Source of the DNA: Glaciimonas sp.
GTDB taxonomy: Bacteria > Pseudomonadota > Gammaproteobacteria > Burkholderiales > Burkholderiaceae_D
NCBI GenBank assembly: GCA_012927625.1
Contig: JABBOV010000003.1
Location: 620,001-684,000 of the forward strand
Direction of reading: 5' to 3'
DNA length: 64,000 nt
The notes under the pieces are model-generated. The model ran no database searches and was not told where the DNA came from. It was given only the letters and a program-made list of their open reading frames with translations. Shown here piece after piece: positions 28,606 through 38,830 of this stretch. The translations under genes and the position numbers were made by a program. Each line of letters opens with the position of its first letter. The first letter of the stretch is position 1.

Positions 28606-29760
28606 TCAAATTCCCATTGCGGCCAAAATCTCTGCATTGATCTTATGCACATCGAATTTTTCTTCTGCCATACAACGGCTTTCGACACCCATCTCAGAAA
28701 TTAGCGAAGGCTGCTCAATAAAGCGCAGCATCGCCTGCGCCAATGCGCTGGGATTCCGCACCGGAACCATAAAACCGTTTACGCCTTCAATGACAGTTTC
28801 TCGACACCCTGGCACATCAGTAGTAATAACGGGACGCCCCATCGCCATTGCCTCCTGCGCACTGCGCGGCAGGCCCTCTCGATAAGAAGGTAAAACAAAA
28901 ACACTTGCATCAGCAATCCAGCTACGCACATCGAATACATGGCCGGGCCACTCCACCACCCCTTCAGTAACCCATGCATGCACTTCTGATTCAAGAATAG
29001 AACTAGGATTAATATCTACGCTGCCCAGCAGTAAAAAACGCACATCAGGATAAACAGCCTTCATTCGGCGAGCTGCATCTACATAGTCGTAGATACCTTT
29101 TTCACGTAGCAACCTTGCGACCAAAATGAAACAGAGTGGCTGTAAAACAGGCGGCGAAATTTGGTAAAAATTTAAATCCAAGCCAATCCCATCCAATAAC
29201 TGCACTTTTGCGGCGGCCACCATGCCAGACTCCACGAACAGTTTTTTATCATCTTGATTTAACATGAAAACACGTTGTGACTGACTCAAACCTAACTTAT
29301 AAAGCTGCGTTACCACGGTGCGTAAAACATTACGGCGCAGCGAGGTTTTATCAGAATCTATAAAAACATAGCCGGCACCCTCAATCATCGCAAACCGTTT
29401 TGGCACGCCAGCCAAACGCGCTGCCAGCGTGCCATAAATTACCGGCTTGATAAAATAAGCGAAAGTTGCATCCAGTTTTAGGCTACGTAGTTGAATTGCC
29501 AGCCGAATCATATCAAGCGCGTCGCGAAAGGGATTCATGCCAGTGCGCGACATGGAGAAATCAATAGGCACAGCGCCCAATGAAGCGACAGCAGCACGGC
29601 TTGCTTCGTCATAATCTGGCGCTAATGCATAAACAGTTACACCCCGTCCCACCATTTCACGCACTAACGGGCCACGAAAGTTACTGATAGAGAAAGCTTG
29701 ATTGGCGATAATTGCCAAGCGAAATGATTGCGATGGCTCAACACTTCTGATTTGTTTCAT
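28606..29760 (-). CDS. Glycosyltransferase family 4
   Basis: A 384-residue GT-B retaining glycosyltransferase. The N-terminal part (FRLAIIANQAFSISNFRGPL) is the Glyco_trans_4-like acceptor domain; the C-terminal domain has LPSYREGLPRSAQEAMAMG, the E-x7-E catalytic region, and GRPVITTDVPGCRETV. It resembles PglA-like enzymes that add the second sugar to a bacillosamine- or QuiNAc-type lipid carrier. The exact donor is unknown. Confidence 0.87.
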   Translation of the reverse strand: MKQIRSVEPSQSFRLAIIANQAFSISNFRGPLVREMVGRGVTVYALAPDYDEASRAAVASLGAVPIDFSMSRTGMNPFRDALDMIRLAIQLRSLKLDATFAYFIKPVIYGTLAARLAGVPKRFAMIEGAGYVFIDSDKTSLRRNVLRTVVTQLYKLGLSQSQRVFMLNQDDKKLFVESGMVAAAKVQLLDGIGLDLNFYQISPPVLQPLCFILVARLLREKGIYDYVDAARRMKAVYPDVRFLLLGSVDINPSSILESEVHAWVTEGVVEWPGHVFDVRSWIADASVFVLPSYREGLPRSAQEAMAMGRPVITTDVPGCRETVIEGVNGFMVPVRNPSALAQAMLRFIEQPSLISEMGVESRCMAEEKFDVHKINAEILAAMGI

Positions 29761-29852
29761 GTTTAATTATTTAAAGCGTAATAAATCAGCACCTAGAACA
29801 GGTCTATAAAATTCAGTAATATCGTTTAAGTCATAATCTTTTTGGCGAAACA

Positions 29853-30953
29853 TTAAGCGTCGTATCTTCCCTGATAGATATTTAACCAACGCGCCGCTAT
29901 CGCAGTCAATGAATAACGTTCCTTTATGCGGGCGCGACCAGCAAGGCCACGGGCAAGTCGTTCGCTGGCATCTATAGTTGTAGCTGCCTTAATCGCATTA
30001 GCTAATTTTTCACTGTCCCGAATTGGAACCAACCAGCCAACATCGCCAATCACTTCCCTTACCCCACCGGCATCTGTGGCAACCACTAATCGCTGACACG
30101 CCATCGCTTCCGCTACAACTAGCCCAAATCCCTCCCATGCCGAAGATAAAACCAATATATCTGCACCACTCATTACCCTAGGTATATCGTGTGATAAGCC
30201 CCAAAAATGAATTTTATCAATTACACCAAGCGACTCCGCCAAAGAGCGCAATTCAATTTCTAACGATCCAGCCCCAACAATCCATAAAACACAATTAACC
30301 GATTGTGAATGCAGTAGAGCAAAAGCGCGTAACAAATTAGGGTAGTCTTTTGCCAGAGCCAATCTCCCAACAGCGAGCAATACCTGAACATTTGTATCAA
30401 TGCCTAATTCGCTCCGAATTCGCTGCCTATTTTCTGCATTAAAACGAAATTTTGAAGTATCGATGCCGTTGTGCATCGCAAACATTTTTTCAGCAGAAAC
30501 GGCATGTTGCTTTACAAAGGTATCAACAGCATTTTGACTCACATTTGTAGACATGTCTGCCAATCGATCAGTCAATCGATAAGCCAACATCCTCAGCTTA
30601 CCGCCTTCATTAGTGCTATGCGCTGTGCAGATAAGTCGAGGGATAGGCACTGTTATGCGCAGTAACCGCGCAAATAAATTGGCGTGCACCATATGACTAT
30701 GGACTATATCCGGAGAAAAATCATGAATAAGTTTGCGTGCTCGCATATAGGCAGATATAAATCCAGCCGGTGTCTTGTGCATACCCAGAAGCACGACTTG
30801 TATTTTTTTCGACACTGGTTGAACAATGGTGTTACCGGTTAAAGCGATTATTATTACATCATGGCCACGAGAAACAAATTCGTCCGCCAAATCTGCAACT
30901 TGGCGCTCTGCGCCTCCGATACCAAGACCGGTGATAAATAACATGATCCGCAC
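29853..30953 (-). CDS. Glycosyltransferase family 4
   Basis: A 366-residue GT4 enzyme with GLGIGGAERQVADLADEF at the start and SSAWEGFGLVVAEAMACQRL (E-x7-E) near residue 285. It adds one sugar of the repeat unit at the cytoplasmic face. It begins 3 bases after the polymerase stop, so it is transcribed with it. Its base composition is closer to the chromosome than that of the genes further upstream. Confidence 0.87.
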   Translation of the reverse strand: MRIMLFITGLGIGGAERQVADLADEFVSRGHDVIIIALTGNTIVQPVSKKIQVVLLGMHKTPAGFISAYMRARKLIHDFSPDIVHSHMVHANLFARLLRITVPIPRLICTAHSTNEGGKLRMLAYRLTDRLADMSTNVSQNAVDTFVKQHAVSAEKMFAMHNGIDTSKFRFNAENRQRIRSELGIDTNVQVLLAVGRLALAKDYPNLLRAFALLHSQSVNCVLWIVGAGSLEIELRSLAESLGVIDKIHFWGLSHDIPRVMSGADILVLSSAWEGFGLVVAEAMACQRLVVATDAGGVREVIGDVGWLVPIRDSEKLANAIKAATTIDASERLARGLAGRARIKERYSLTAIAARWLNIYQGRYDA

Positions 30954-30956
30954 TCT

Positions 30957-32087
30957 TCAATTCGCCTCACTGAATGTACTAATTTTGAAATCCGCCATTG
31001 CACTAAAATCATATTTCCCAAATAAAATATCCCATCCAGATAAATTAAAATTAAGAAAATCAATTGGATGCAGGGGATTCCTATAGTAAGATGAAAATGC
31101 AAAAACGATGAACGTAACACTTAAAAAAATTGGGTAAATTTCACGTTTAATTTTTAGGCTTGATAGTATTTTAGAAAACTCTAACGACAAAAGAATCGCT
31201 ATAAATACATAATGAAAAGAAATGAATCTCAACATAACAGGGAAAAAATTAAATACAAATTGAAAAACAGCTCCCGTAAAAATTATTCGCATCAGTTTTA
31301 TTTTTGATGGATCATTTTCTTTATATTTTACCAAAAAATAAAATATAAAAATAAAATCTAATATAGCAAAATAACCTAATGCTGAAGTTACCTCAAAACT
31401 TTCCACGTAAGATATTAATTTAACAGAAATAAATCCTATCCACGTGAAATACGACAAAATATAAAACAAATTATAAATTAATGCTGTAAATACTGCCCCT
31501 ATAAAGAGAGTGACGATTACGAATTTATTCTTTCCACGTATAAAAATTATTGTATATACAACAAGCATTATCACTGAGGCAACGTGTGAAAATATAGCTA
31601 GAAATAGAAAAAATATGGCATGTTTAAATTTTTCTTTTGAGAAAAAATAAAATGACCAAATAATAAACGCACTAGCAATAAGTTGCCTAATCTGTTCCAA
31701 CACCAATGTATTCCCTATTGTAATGATTAAAAACGAAAAAAATATATAAGGATTTAATTTCAGTTTTAATAAAACAGCTGTAAAAATAGAGAATGTTAAA
31801 AAGTAATAAAACAGCATAGAGTAACCAAAATTATTTTGGAAAATATTCTGAATTATTAAAAAATATAGAACAAAAAAAGGCTCGTAAATTAAATATGGAT
31901 TAATAGATTTTTCGTGTAATGGATAATAATAATTTACCCAATCATCTCCATTGAAATAAAATGCAGTAAATAAAAAAGAAAGAAGTAGTGGAAGTGAAAA
32001 ATTTAACGACCGTCTTATCTCGAAACTACTATATTGCCAGATCGAGCCAAAAACAAAAACCAAAGATGACACAATTAAAATAAACAT
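30957..32087 (-). CDS. EpsG-like polysaccharide polymerase (Wzy role)
   Basis: A 376-residue integral membrane protein with about ten transmembrane helices and a WVNYYYPLHEKS loop after helix 2, typical of the EpsG family. It is the only candidate for repeat-unit polymerase in the cluster. Very AT-rich with many ATA/AAA codons, unlike the flanking housekeeping genes, which suggests import. An AGG precedes the ATG. Confidence 0.78.
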   Translation of the reverse strand: MFILIVSSLVFVFGSIWQYSSFEIRRSLNFSLPLLLSFLFTAFYFNGDDWVNYYYPLHEKSINPYLIYEPFFVLYFLIIQNIFQNNFGYSMLFYYFLTFSIFTAVLLKLKLNPYIFFSFLIITIGNTLVLEQIRQLIASAFIIWSFYFFSKEKFKHAIFFLFLAIFSHVASVIMLVVYTIIFIRGKNKFVIVTLFIGAVFTALIYNLFYILSYFTWIGFISVKLISYVESFEVTSALGYFAILDFIFIFYFLVKYKENDPSKIKLMRIIFTGAVFQFVFNFFPVMLRFISFHYVFIAILLSLEFSKILSSLKIKREIYPIFLSVTFIVFAFSSYYRNPLHPIDFLNFNLSGWDILFGKYDFSAMADFKISTFSEAN

Positions 32088-32092
32088 GAAAT

Positions 32093-33004
32093 TTACCTAT
32101 AATTAATAAATTTATTATGAAGGTAAATTAATATTTTAATTGGACTTATTCCCTTAGCTATCATCATTAAAATTTTTGATCTATCACCTCTTGATTCATC
32201 GGTAAAAATTTGCAATGCATGATGATAATATAAAATATTTTTAATTAAGCCACTTTTTCTATTTAGTTTATTGAATCGCCTTAGGTCAGTAGCCAATTTA
32301 GCTGATAGTGAACTTCCAGTAGCCTGATTAGGATGAATTCTATATAACACTGTAATTTTTCTAAGAAAAGAAAAACAATGACCATTTATAAGAAATTTGT
32401 ACCATAAAGGAATATCCTCTAGGAGAAAGTAGCTTTCGTCGAACCCACCAACACCATTAATCGCTTTACGGTTAATTAAAGCGCCCGGCGCGGTATTTCC
32501 AAAATAAATCAACATTGCTAAGATTTGTTTTTTGGATATTTTTTCGGATATAACTTTTTGAGTAAAACTATCTGGGTATACTTGTACATCTTCATTTTGA
32601 AATGTTTTAAATTCAGAAAATACAACTACTAAATTATTATTTTTTATTGTCAAAACTTCGCTGATTAAATCAGAAATTCCAGTTGGCACAATTATGTCAT
32701 CTGCAGCGATAAATTTTATCCACTCACCTTTTGCCTTATTAAGTCCACGATTGCAATTTTTTGTGATCCCTGTATTTTCTATGTTTTCAATTATTGTTAT
32801 TTCTACATTCGACTTACGGTCAGTTATCCATTTTTTGCATTTCAAAAGTGTAGAATCACTCGACCCATCATCAGATATTATTATCTCAATATTTTCGTAT
32901 GTCTGGTCAATACAGCTATCTAACGTCTCACAGATATATTTTTCTGAATTATAAGCAATTACAACTATCGACACTAACGGAGTGATTTCTATATCATTTT
33001 TCAT
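32093..33004 (-). CDS. Glycosyltransferase family 2
   Basis: A 303-residue GT-A enzyme: PLVSIVVIAYNSEKYICETL at the nucleotide pocket, IEIIISDDGSSDST with the first Asp motif, and EWIKFIAADDIIVPTG carrying the metal-binding DD. It transfers a sugar to the lipid-linked repeat unit. Very AT-rich. AAAGGA precedes the start. Donor not known. Confidence 0.87.
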   Translation of the reverse strand: MKNDIEITPLVSIVVIAYNSEKYICETLDSCIDQTYENIEIIISDDGSSDSTLLKCKKWITDRKSNVEITIIENIENTGITKNCNRGLNKAKGEWIKFIAADDIIVPTGISDLISEVLTIKNNNLVVVFSEFKTFQNEDVQVYPDSFTQKVISEKISKKQILAMLIYFGNTAPGALINRKAINGVGGFDESYFLLEDIPLWYKFLINGHCFSFLRKITVLYRIHPNQATGSSLSAKLATDLRRFNKLNRKSGLIKNILYYHHALQIFTDESRGDRSKILMMIAKGISPIKILIYLHNKFINYR

Positions 33005-33128
33005 TTCACGTCCTTTGGCGAAACGTATTGTGTTGCTTTGATTAATGGCATATCGCCAAAAAATAAATCTGAAAATATCAGATATTTTTTAAATATTTAT
33101 TATTAAATTATATTTTTTTGTATAAATA

Positions 33129-34109
33129 TTATTTATACATATAAAACAAAATTTCTAAATGTATTTTTTTTATAATTTCTTTAAATTTATTACTTTTTAT
33201 ATTATTTATATTATTTATATTAAATCCATCTAATTTACAAATTGCGCTAGATATCGATTTTTTCCATTCTTCCTTATTTTTAATTTTAATAAAATTTACA
33301 ATATAACTTCTATGTACTGCCAAAGTATGATTTAATAAATTTCTATATGCATTATTAAGAATTTCTACGGATTTTATTTCATTATTAATAAAATTTATTA
33401 AACTTATTGATGTATATAACATTTTATGAGAATTTTTATTGTATCCCCTTGTGGTTGAAGGTGACTCAACGTTGTATAGATATGTACCATGACACAGGTC
33501 TATGTAATTGCAATTGTAAAAAGCAATACGAGTAATTAACTCATCGTCATTAACCCGATTTTCAGATAGCTGCGCTAATTTATCTAAAACTGCATAAGCG
33601 GTTAAATAGACAGTCTTACGAAAGACACCGAACCCGTGCAATCCCCACTTATCTACCGTCTCAGCAAATGCAGCTTTTCCATTAATTGGCCAATAATCAA
33701 TACTATATTTAAAATTAGAAAGAATATTATTTTTCTTATATTTCAAATCAAAAAGAACACAATCAACTCTCAATGGATAATTTTTAATTTTTTCTATTGC
33801 ACTTAGAATAGCGTTATCGCCAAATTCATCATCACAATCCAAAAGAGCGATATAGTCACCTGACGCACGCCGAATCCCATTCAGACGAGCACCAGCTGCT
33901 CCTGTGTTTTCTTGTTGAATATATAAAAAATTACCACTGAATTTTTTGAATTTTTCTAACAACTTCTCATGAGTGTCATCAGTTGAGCCATCGTTAATTA
34001 AGATAAACTCCACATTGCCTTCTTGTATTTTCCGTATATTTTTGAAATAATTTTCAATATGCACGACGCCATTGTAGATAGGCGTAATTATGGATATAAT
34101 CGGCTTCAT
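33129..34109 (-). CDS. Glycosyltransferase family 2
   Basis: A 326-residue GT-A enzyme with IISIITPIYNGVVHIENYF, VEFILINDGSTDDTHE and DYIALLDCDDEFGDN. The C-terminal part is low-complexity (NINNINNIKSNKFK), encoded by a 9-base TATTATTTA repeat near 33195-33222. Its ATG overlaps the flippase stop (ATGA). It is among the most AT-rich genes in the window. Donor and linkage are unknown. Confidence 0.85.
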   Translation of the reverse strand: MKPIISIITPIYNGVVHIENYFKNIRKIQEGNVEFILINDGSTDDTHEKLLEKFKKFSGNFLYIQQENTGAAGARLNGIRRASGDYIALLDCDDEFGDNAILSAIEKIKNYPLRVDCVLFDLKYKKNNILSNFKYSIDYWPINGKAAFAETVDKWGLHGFGVFRKTVYLTAYAVLDKLAQLSENRVNDDELITRIAFYNCNYIDLCHGTYLYNVESPSTTRGYNKNSHKMLYTSISLINFINNEIKSVEILNNAYRNLLNHTLAVHRSYIVNFIKIKNKEEWKKSISSAICKLDGFNINNINNIKSNKFKEIIKKIHLEILFYMYK

Positions 34110-35374
34110 GTATTGCGTTCAGTTTTATTTATAATTTTAAAAAATATAATAGTGGTAACTATTAAATACATTGCATAGTTAATTGCATAGCCAATATTTG
34201 CACCCTGCGTTCCAAAAATTGGAACAAAAATATAGCAAAGCAAGACTAGTGAGGAACAAAAAATTATTTCCAGTTTTATATTTATGCTTATATACCCCCT
34301 TGCCATTAAAATACTAGCCGGAATATATGAAGTAACTCGCAATATATCTCCAATTAACTGAATTCCAAAAAGCTTATTCGCCTCGTTAAATTCATATGAA
34401 AATAATATAATTATTATTATATTTCTTAAGAGATATATTATTAGAGCAAATAGAGTAACTATTGGAATTACAAACAATGCTGTTTGCTTTGCTTCTCTTA
34501 AAATTTCATTTCTCTTCACTATTTTTACTAATTGTGGAAAATAATATGTACTTAGTGCCAATGTAATTATAGATAAATAAGCTTCAGATATTTTCCATAC
34601 AGCCTGCCAATTCCCGGCATCTGTAATTGATCCATTTTCTATAATTATTTTTCTGACCAAAATTAGTGAAGTGGGCCCCGTTAATGCACCAACAATCCCC
34701 ATCAAAAAGTATCCTCGAATACCTACTATATTTTTAATATTCGGTTTCCCAAACCATAAGTTTTTCTTTGCCCAGTTATTTTTTTTAATTAATAAGTAGG
34801 CAAAACATCCAGCTACAGCATTATTTACTGCAGCTGATGCAATAGCTCCATTTATACCAAATTCTATAGTTGCCAGTGTAATAATTACAAGTCCAGACAA
34901 AGTGGAAATTGCACCGACTATAAAATATTTTTTGTATTCTTGGCGACCGTTTAGAACGGCATTTATGAATATATTTAAAGAATTTAATGGTAGGGCTAGC
35001 GTTGCCAATATTACGACCCACGTATAATCACTACTATTGAAAAGCCATTCAGATATATATACTGAAAAGCCGATGACTATAATGGCAATAATAAGTAGAA
35101 TATAAGAAACGAGTGTGGTTGCAGCTTTCCACCACTCGGAACAAGCTGAAAGACCATTGTCCGCATTCTCAGCTGTAAATCTCACAACACCTTGGCTTAT
35201 TTGATTGCTAGACAATCCATTTAGTGCAGCGACCAGGCTTTGCATTTGTCCCAGTATGGCAATGCCACTCGGGCCGGTATAGACCGCCACTACCTTGGCG
35301 ATGACGAATCCGCTTGCCATCCGCAATACAGTGAGCAGGCCACTAAGTAGCGTAACTGTTAATAGCTTCCTCAC
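34106..35374 (-). CDS. O-antigen flippase Wzx (polysaccharide transporter family)
   Basis: A 422-residue protein with about twelve transmembrane helices (opens LLTVTLLSGLLTVLRMASGF), of the MOP/WzxE-like family. It moves the undecaprenyl-linked repeat unit across the inner membrane. Together with the EpsG-like polymerase it marks the Wzx/Wzy route; no ABC exporter for polysaccharide is present in the cluster. It ends by overlapping the next gene and begins 10 bases after the aminotransferase stop. Confidence 0.88.
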   Translation of the reverse strand: MRKLLTVTLLSGLLTVLRMASGFVIAKVVAVYTGPSGIAILGQMQSLVAALNGLSSNQISQGVVRFTAENADNGLSACSEWWKAATTLVSYILLIIAIIVIGFSVYISEWLFNSSDYTWVVILATLALPLNSLNIFINAVLNGRQEYKKYFIVGAISTLSGLVIITLATIEFGINGAIASAAVNNAVAGCFAYLLIKKNNWAKKNLWFGKPNIKNIVGIRGYFLMGIVGALTGPTSLILVRKIIIENGSITDAGNWQAVWKISEAYLSIITLALSTYYFPQLVKIVKRNEILREAKQTALFVIPIVTLFALIIYLLRNIIIIILFSYEFNEANKLFGIQLIGDILRVTSYIPASILMARGYISINIKLEIIFCSSLVLLCYIFVPIFGTQGANIGYAINYAMYLIVTTIIFFKIINKTERNT

Positions 35375-35384
35375 GTCAGTCTAT

Positions 35385-36488
35385 TCATACGAAGCTGGCT
35401 TTTACCGCGTCAGTCACCTGCTGCGCATCACGCACCGACATCGTTGGCCCCATCGGGAGGCTCAATACTTGCTGGTGGATGCGTTCTGCAATTGGAAAAT
35501 CGCCCAGCTTGTAACCTAGCGCGGCGTATGAGGGCTGAAGATGTGGCGGAATCGGATAATGGATCATCGTGCCGACGCCAAGATTCGCCAATAATTTTTG
35601 CAATGCATCACGTTTATCGATGCATATCACATAAAGATGCCAGACTGGGTTAGCCGAATCCAGTACAAATGGTAAAACTATCCCCTGTATTCCTGCTAAT
35701 TTCTCAGAATATAGCCTCGCAATTTTTGCACGCGTTGCATTACCGCCATCTAGCGCAGAAAGCTTGACTCGTAACAGCGCCGCCTGCAGTTCGTCCAACC
35801 GCGAATTGAACCCAAGAACTTCATTGTGGTACTTGACGCGCGAACCATAATTTCTGTAAACACGAATGGATTCAGCTAACTTTGCATCGTTTGTGGTGAC
35901 AGCCCCACCATCACCAATCGCACCAAGATTCTTACCAGGGTAAAAACTAAATGCAGCGGCATCTCCCAGACTGCCGACGCGTCGCCCCTTGTAGAGTGCG
36001 CCGTGTGCCTGAGCCGCATCTTCAATCACTTTCAGTCCATGGCGCTGCGCGACTGCATTGATCGCGTCCATATCGGCCGGTTGACCATAAAGGTGCACCG
36101 CAATAATCGCCTTGGTTCTGGGCGTAATAGCCGCCTCGATCTTCAACGGGTCGATATTGTAGGTCTGCTCATCTGGCTCAACAGGAACAGGTATAGCACC
36201 ACAATGCGAGGCAGCAAGCCACGTCGCGATATATGTATTGCTAGGAACGATTACTTCATCGCCGGGCCCGATTCCGTATGCTTTCAAAATCAGGAAAATA
36301 GCGTCGAGGCCGTTCGCAACACCTATGGTGTGCTCTGCTTCGCAATAGCTTGAAAATTCGTGTTCGAAAGCTTCTACTTCTTTACCCAAAACGTACCAGC
36401 CAGAGTTTAAAACACGATGAAATGCATCTTCAAGTTCTGCGGCCTGTTCAAGGTTAATCGCTTTTAAATCAAGAAATGGTATAGCCAT
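35385..36488 (-). CDS. PLP-dependent sugar aminotransferase (DegT family, FdtB/WxcK-like)
   Basis: A 367-residue DegT/DnrJ/EryC1 enzyme. PLP-binding features are [32 protein letters not shown] and the internal aldimine lysine in [19 protein letters not shown]. It aminates a 3-keto sugar. Because it sits next to an isomerase-acetyltransferase fusion, the product is probably dTDP-3-amino-3,6-dideoxy-galactose or -glucose. The choice between FdtB and QdtB activity cannot be made from the sequence. Confidence 0.88.
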   Translation of the reverse strand: MAIPFLDLKAINLEQAAELEDAFHRVLNSGWYVLGKEVEAFEHEFSSYCEAEHTIGVANGLDAIFLILKAYGIGPGDEVIVPSNTYIATWLAASHCGAIPVPVEPDEQTYNIDPLKIEAAITPRTKAIIAVHLYGQPADMDAINAVAQRHGLKVIEDAAQAHGALYKGRRVGSLGDAAAFSFYPGKNLGAIGDGGAVTTNDAKLAESIRVYRNYGSRVKYHNEVLGFNSRLDELQAALLRVKLSALDGGNATRAKIARLYSEKLAGIQGIVLPFVLDSANPVWHLYVICIDKRDALQKLLANLGVGTMIHYPIPPHLQPSYAALGYKLGDFPIAERIHQQVLSLPMGPTMSVRDAQQVTDAVKASFV

Positions 36489-36543
36489 TGTTATTTTACC
36501 TATGAAAGTTTATCGGCAAATATTGTTTTATGATCGCATCGAC

Positions 36544-37497
36544 TCAAGATGAAACTAGGTTCAAAAATTCGTTATAGTCCCGGATATAGTCTTTGGCATC
36601 ATAATTGTGAGAGGCAAAGACTAATAACACGGCATCAGAAGAATATTTGTACTGAATGCCCCAAGTAAGCGGCGGCAAATAAACACCAAGATTTGGCCCG
36701 TCAAGCACAAATTCTTGCCGAACCTTGCCGTCATCTGCAACTACCGCGCATGAACCATGAACACAAATCAGAAACTGGTGACACGCATGATGCGCATGCT
36801 CACCACGCAGCTCCTTGCTGGGCACATCAAATACAAGAAAATACCGTTTGGCATCAAAAGGAATTTGCTTCTGGAATTCGCCGACTGACAGAGAGCCGCG
36901 AGGATCTTTTATCAATGGAAAGTTGTAAAGACGAACGCCTGATACGCGACAATCTGCACCCTCTTTGGTAAATGTCGGGGTGACCTGAATGCTTTGGTTG
37001 GCTGAATCTTGAATTGCATCTTTCGAATTTGTATAGCCAACAACACGTGCTGGGTTTCCCACTACAATCGCATTCGGCGGCACATTCTTGGTAACTACCG
37101 CACCGGCGCCAACCATGGCGTTTTCCGCAATGATCAGACCAGGCAGAATAACGGCGCCAGCGCCAATTGATGCCCCGTTGCGGACCAAGGTCGTTGCAAA
37201 CTGATCTGGATATTGCTTGCTTCGTGGGAATTTATCATTGGAAAATGTTACGTTCGGACCGATAAAAACATCATCTTCGATCGTAATCCCATCCCATATT
37301 TGCACACCGCATTTAATCGTAACTCTGTCACCTATTAGTACATCGTTTTCAATAAAGACATGGTCGCAAATATTGCAATCGTTCCCGAGCCGAGCTCCGG
37401 GCAATATATGTGCAAATGCCCATACTCTGGTTGACTCGCCAATTGTTGCGCCAGTTTCTACAATTGCGTTTCGATGAATGTAATTTTGATTATTCAT
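36544..37497 (-). CDS. Fused sugar N-acetyltransferase and 3,4-ketoisomerase (FdtD/WxcM type)
   Basis: A 317-residue two-domain enzyme. Residues 5-160 are a left-handed beta-helix of hexapeptide repeats ([20 protein letters not shown]) that acetylates the amino sugar. Residues 180-317 are a cupin of the FdtA/WxcM C-terminal family with [17 protein letters not shown]. Such fusions make dTDP-Fuc3NAc in other bacteria: the cupin isomerises dTDP-4-keto-6-deoxyglucose, the aminotransferase aminates C3, and the other domain acetylates. RmlA and RmlB in the same cluster supply the starting sugar. No clear ribosome site precedes the ATG. Confidence 0.9.
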   Translation of the reverse strand: MNNQNYIHRNAIVETGATIGESTRVWAFAHILPGARLGNDCNICDHVFIENDVLIGDRVTIKCGVQIWDGITIEDDVFIGPNVTFSNDKFPRSKQYPDQFATTLVRNGASIGAGAVILPGLIIAENAMVGAGAVVTKNVPPNAIVVGNPARVVGYTNSKDAIQDSANQSIQVTPTFTKEGADCRVSGVRLYNFPLIKDPRGSLSVGEFQKQIPFDAKRYFLVFDVPSKELRGEHAHHACHQFLICVHGSCAVVADDGKVRQEFVLDGPNLGVYLPPLTWGIQYKYSSDAVLLVFASHNYDAKDYIRDYNEFLNLVSS

Positions 37498-37531
37498 TTA
37501 TTAAAAATTTGCGCTGTAATTATTAATTTTT

Positions 37532-37588
37532 GGAGTATGACGAAAATATGAAATTTTCCGCATTATTTTGGTGGTTACGTAAAAATAC
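37532..37588 (+). repeat. GCATAT-core intergenic element, copy 4
   Basis: GGAGTAT, 21 nt, GCATTA, 19 nt, ATAC, with TTTTCC before the core and GTAAAA before the end. It lies 35 bases upstream of the FdtD-type gene, between it and rmlD, and is the only copy inside the operon read on the plus strand. Confidence 0.7.
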
Positions 37589-37745
37589 ACTAGCGTAGTA
37601 TTCTTATTTGAGCAAACAATAATGGTGTATTTCGTGGAAGCGGGCCGGTTGGGGATAGCGTCTCAAGAATTGTATTCGCGCTAATAGGACGTTCCTGCAA
37701 TTTGTGCATTCATTAGTACTTTGCGTTTAGTTTATTTTTTTCATT

Positions 37746-38618
37746 TTAATTCTGGCAAAGCTGTAAAGCATTCTCCCAAGCTGGCAATCCACAAAACGTA
37801 TTCATCAGCCGCTCGCATGACAGGTTTGAATATGTCGGCCGCTTGGCCGGCAACGGGTAATCCTGGGTTGGAATGGCGGTTAGGCGCGGCTTATTGGCAA
37901 GTGTGGCATTTTCCAGTATGGCCTGGGTGAATCCGTACCACGTGGTCTGCCCTTGTGCAGTCAGGTGATAAAGCCCCGAGCGTTGTTGCCACCATTCCTG
38001 AGCATCTTGCGCGCCTTTGGCAAGCGCTACGATATGGGCAGTCGTGTCGGCAATGGTGCGGCACCAAGTGGGTGCGCCGTGCTGGTCTGCCACAATGCGC
38101 AGTTCTTCGCGCTCTTGCGCCAGCCGCAGAATGGTGCGCAGGAAGTTGTTGCCGCGCATGCCGTATACCCAACTGGTGCGCAGTATCAGATGCGGGATGC
38201 CTGCAGACTGAATCGCTAGCTCGCCTGCCAGTTTGGTGGCGCCATAGACGTTGATGGGACAAGTTGGGGCAGTTTCCAGGTAAGGCGTGTTTTTGGTACC
38301 GTCGAAAACGTAATCGGTGCTGTAGTGGATCATCGCTGCGCCGAGCTTTTTGGCTTCTTCTGCCATTACCCCGGGCGCTTCGCCGTTGATGCGCATCGCT
38401 AAGTCGGGCTCGCTTTCGGCCTTGTCCACTGCCGTGTAGGCGGCGGGGTTGATGATCAGGTTGGGCTTGACGGCGCGGATGACGTCGCGCACTTGAAGCA
38501 AGTTGGCAAGGTCTAATTGGCCTCGGCCAAAGGCAATGATTTCGCCCAGACCTTGCAGGCTGCGTTCCAGCTCGTAGCCGACTTGACCGGTTTTGCCTGT
38601 TAGTAGGATGCGGGTCAT
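37746..38618 (-). CDS. rmlD: dTDP-4-dehydrorhamnose reductase RmlD
   Basis: Last step of dTDP-L-rhamnose synthesis. 290 residues from the ATG at 38618 (MTRILLTGKTGQVGYEL); the frame extends upstream but those residues are not family-like. SDR motifs: TGKTGQVG, NPAAYTAVDKAE, STDYVFDGTK and Tyr-x3-Lys in NVYGATKLAGE. Ribosome site weak. Fourth gene of rmlB-rmlA-rmlC-rmlD. Confidence 0.93.
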   Translation of the reverse strand: MTRILLTGKTGQVGYELERSLQGLGEIIAFGRGQLDLANLLQVRDVIRAVKPNLIINPAAYTAVDKAESEPDLAMRINGEAPGVMAEEAKKLGAAMIHYSTDYVFDGTKNTPYLETAPTCPINVYGATKLAGELAIQSAGIPHLILRTSWVYGMRGNNFLRTILRLAQEREELRIVADQHGAPTWCRTIADTTAHIVALAKGAQDAQEWWQQRSGLYHLTAQGQTTWYGFTQAILENATLANKPRLTAIPTQDYPLPAKRPTYSNLSCERLMNTFCGLPAWENALQLCQN

Positions 38619-38774
38619 AGGGTGTATTTTAGTTTTGACGCGGAGCAAGCAAAGGGTTGGGAAGGGAGATTATTATACTTACCTGAGCTAGGCTATTTAT
38701 GTCAATACTGTCGAAATGGCACGTTTTTTGGAGCGTACTTGAGCGCAATCAACGGCTGTAGTCCAGCGACACTT

Positions 38775-38796
38775 TCGCGCCTAGGTGCGCGCCTAC
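38775..38796. repeat. Degenerate half of a family-A REP
   Basis: TCGCGCCTAGGTGCGCGCCT (38775-38794) differs at two positions from the right arm of the perfect copy at 25868-25891. The other arm is not visible nearby. It lies between rmlC and rmlD. Confidence 0.5.
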
Positions 38797-38830
38797 GGGA
38801 TGCCTGGGATTTTGGCGGGGCGCTGGTCTC

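Noticed and set aside
33040-33090. Possible further copy of the GCATAT-core element (GTAT then 19 bases then GCATAT)
   Set aside because: The first spacer is 19 instead of 21-22 and the ATAC end is missing.
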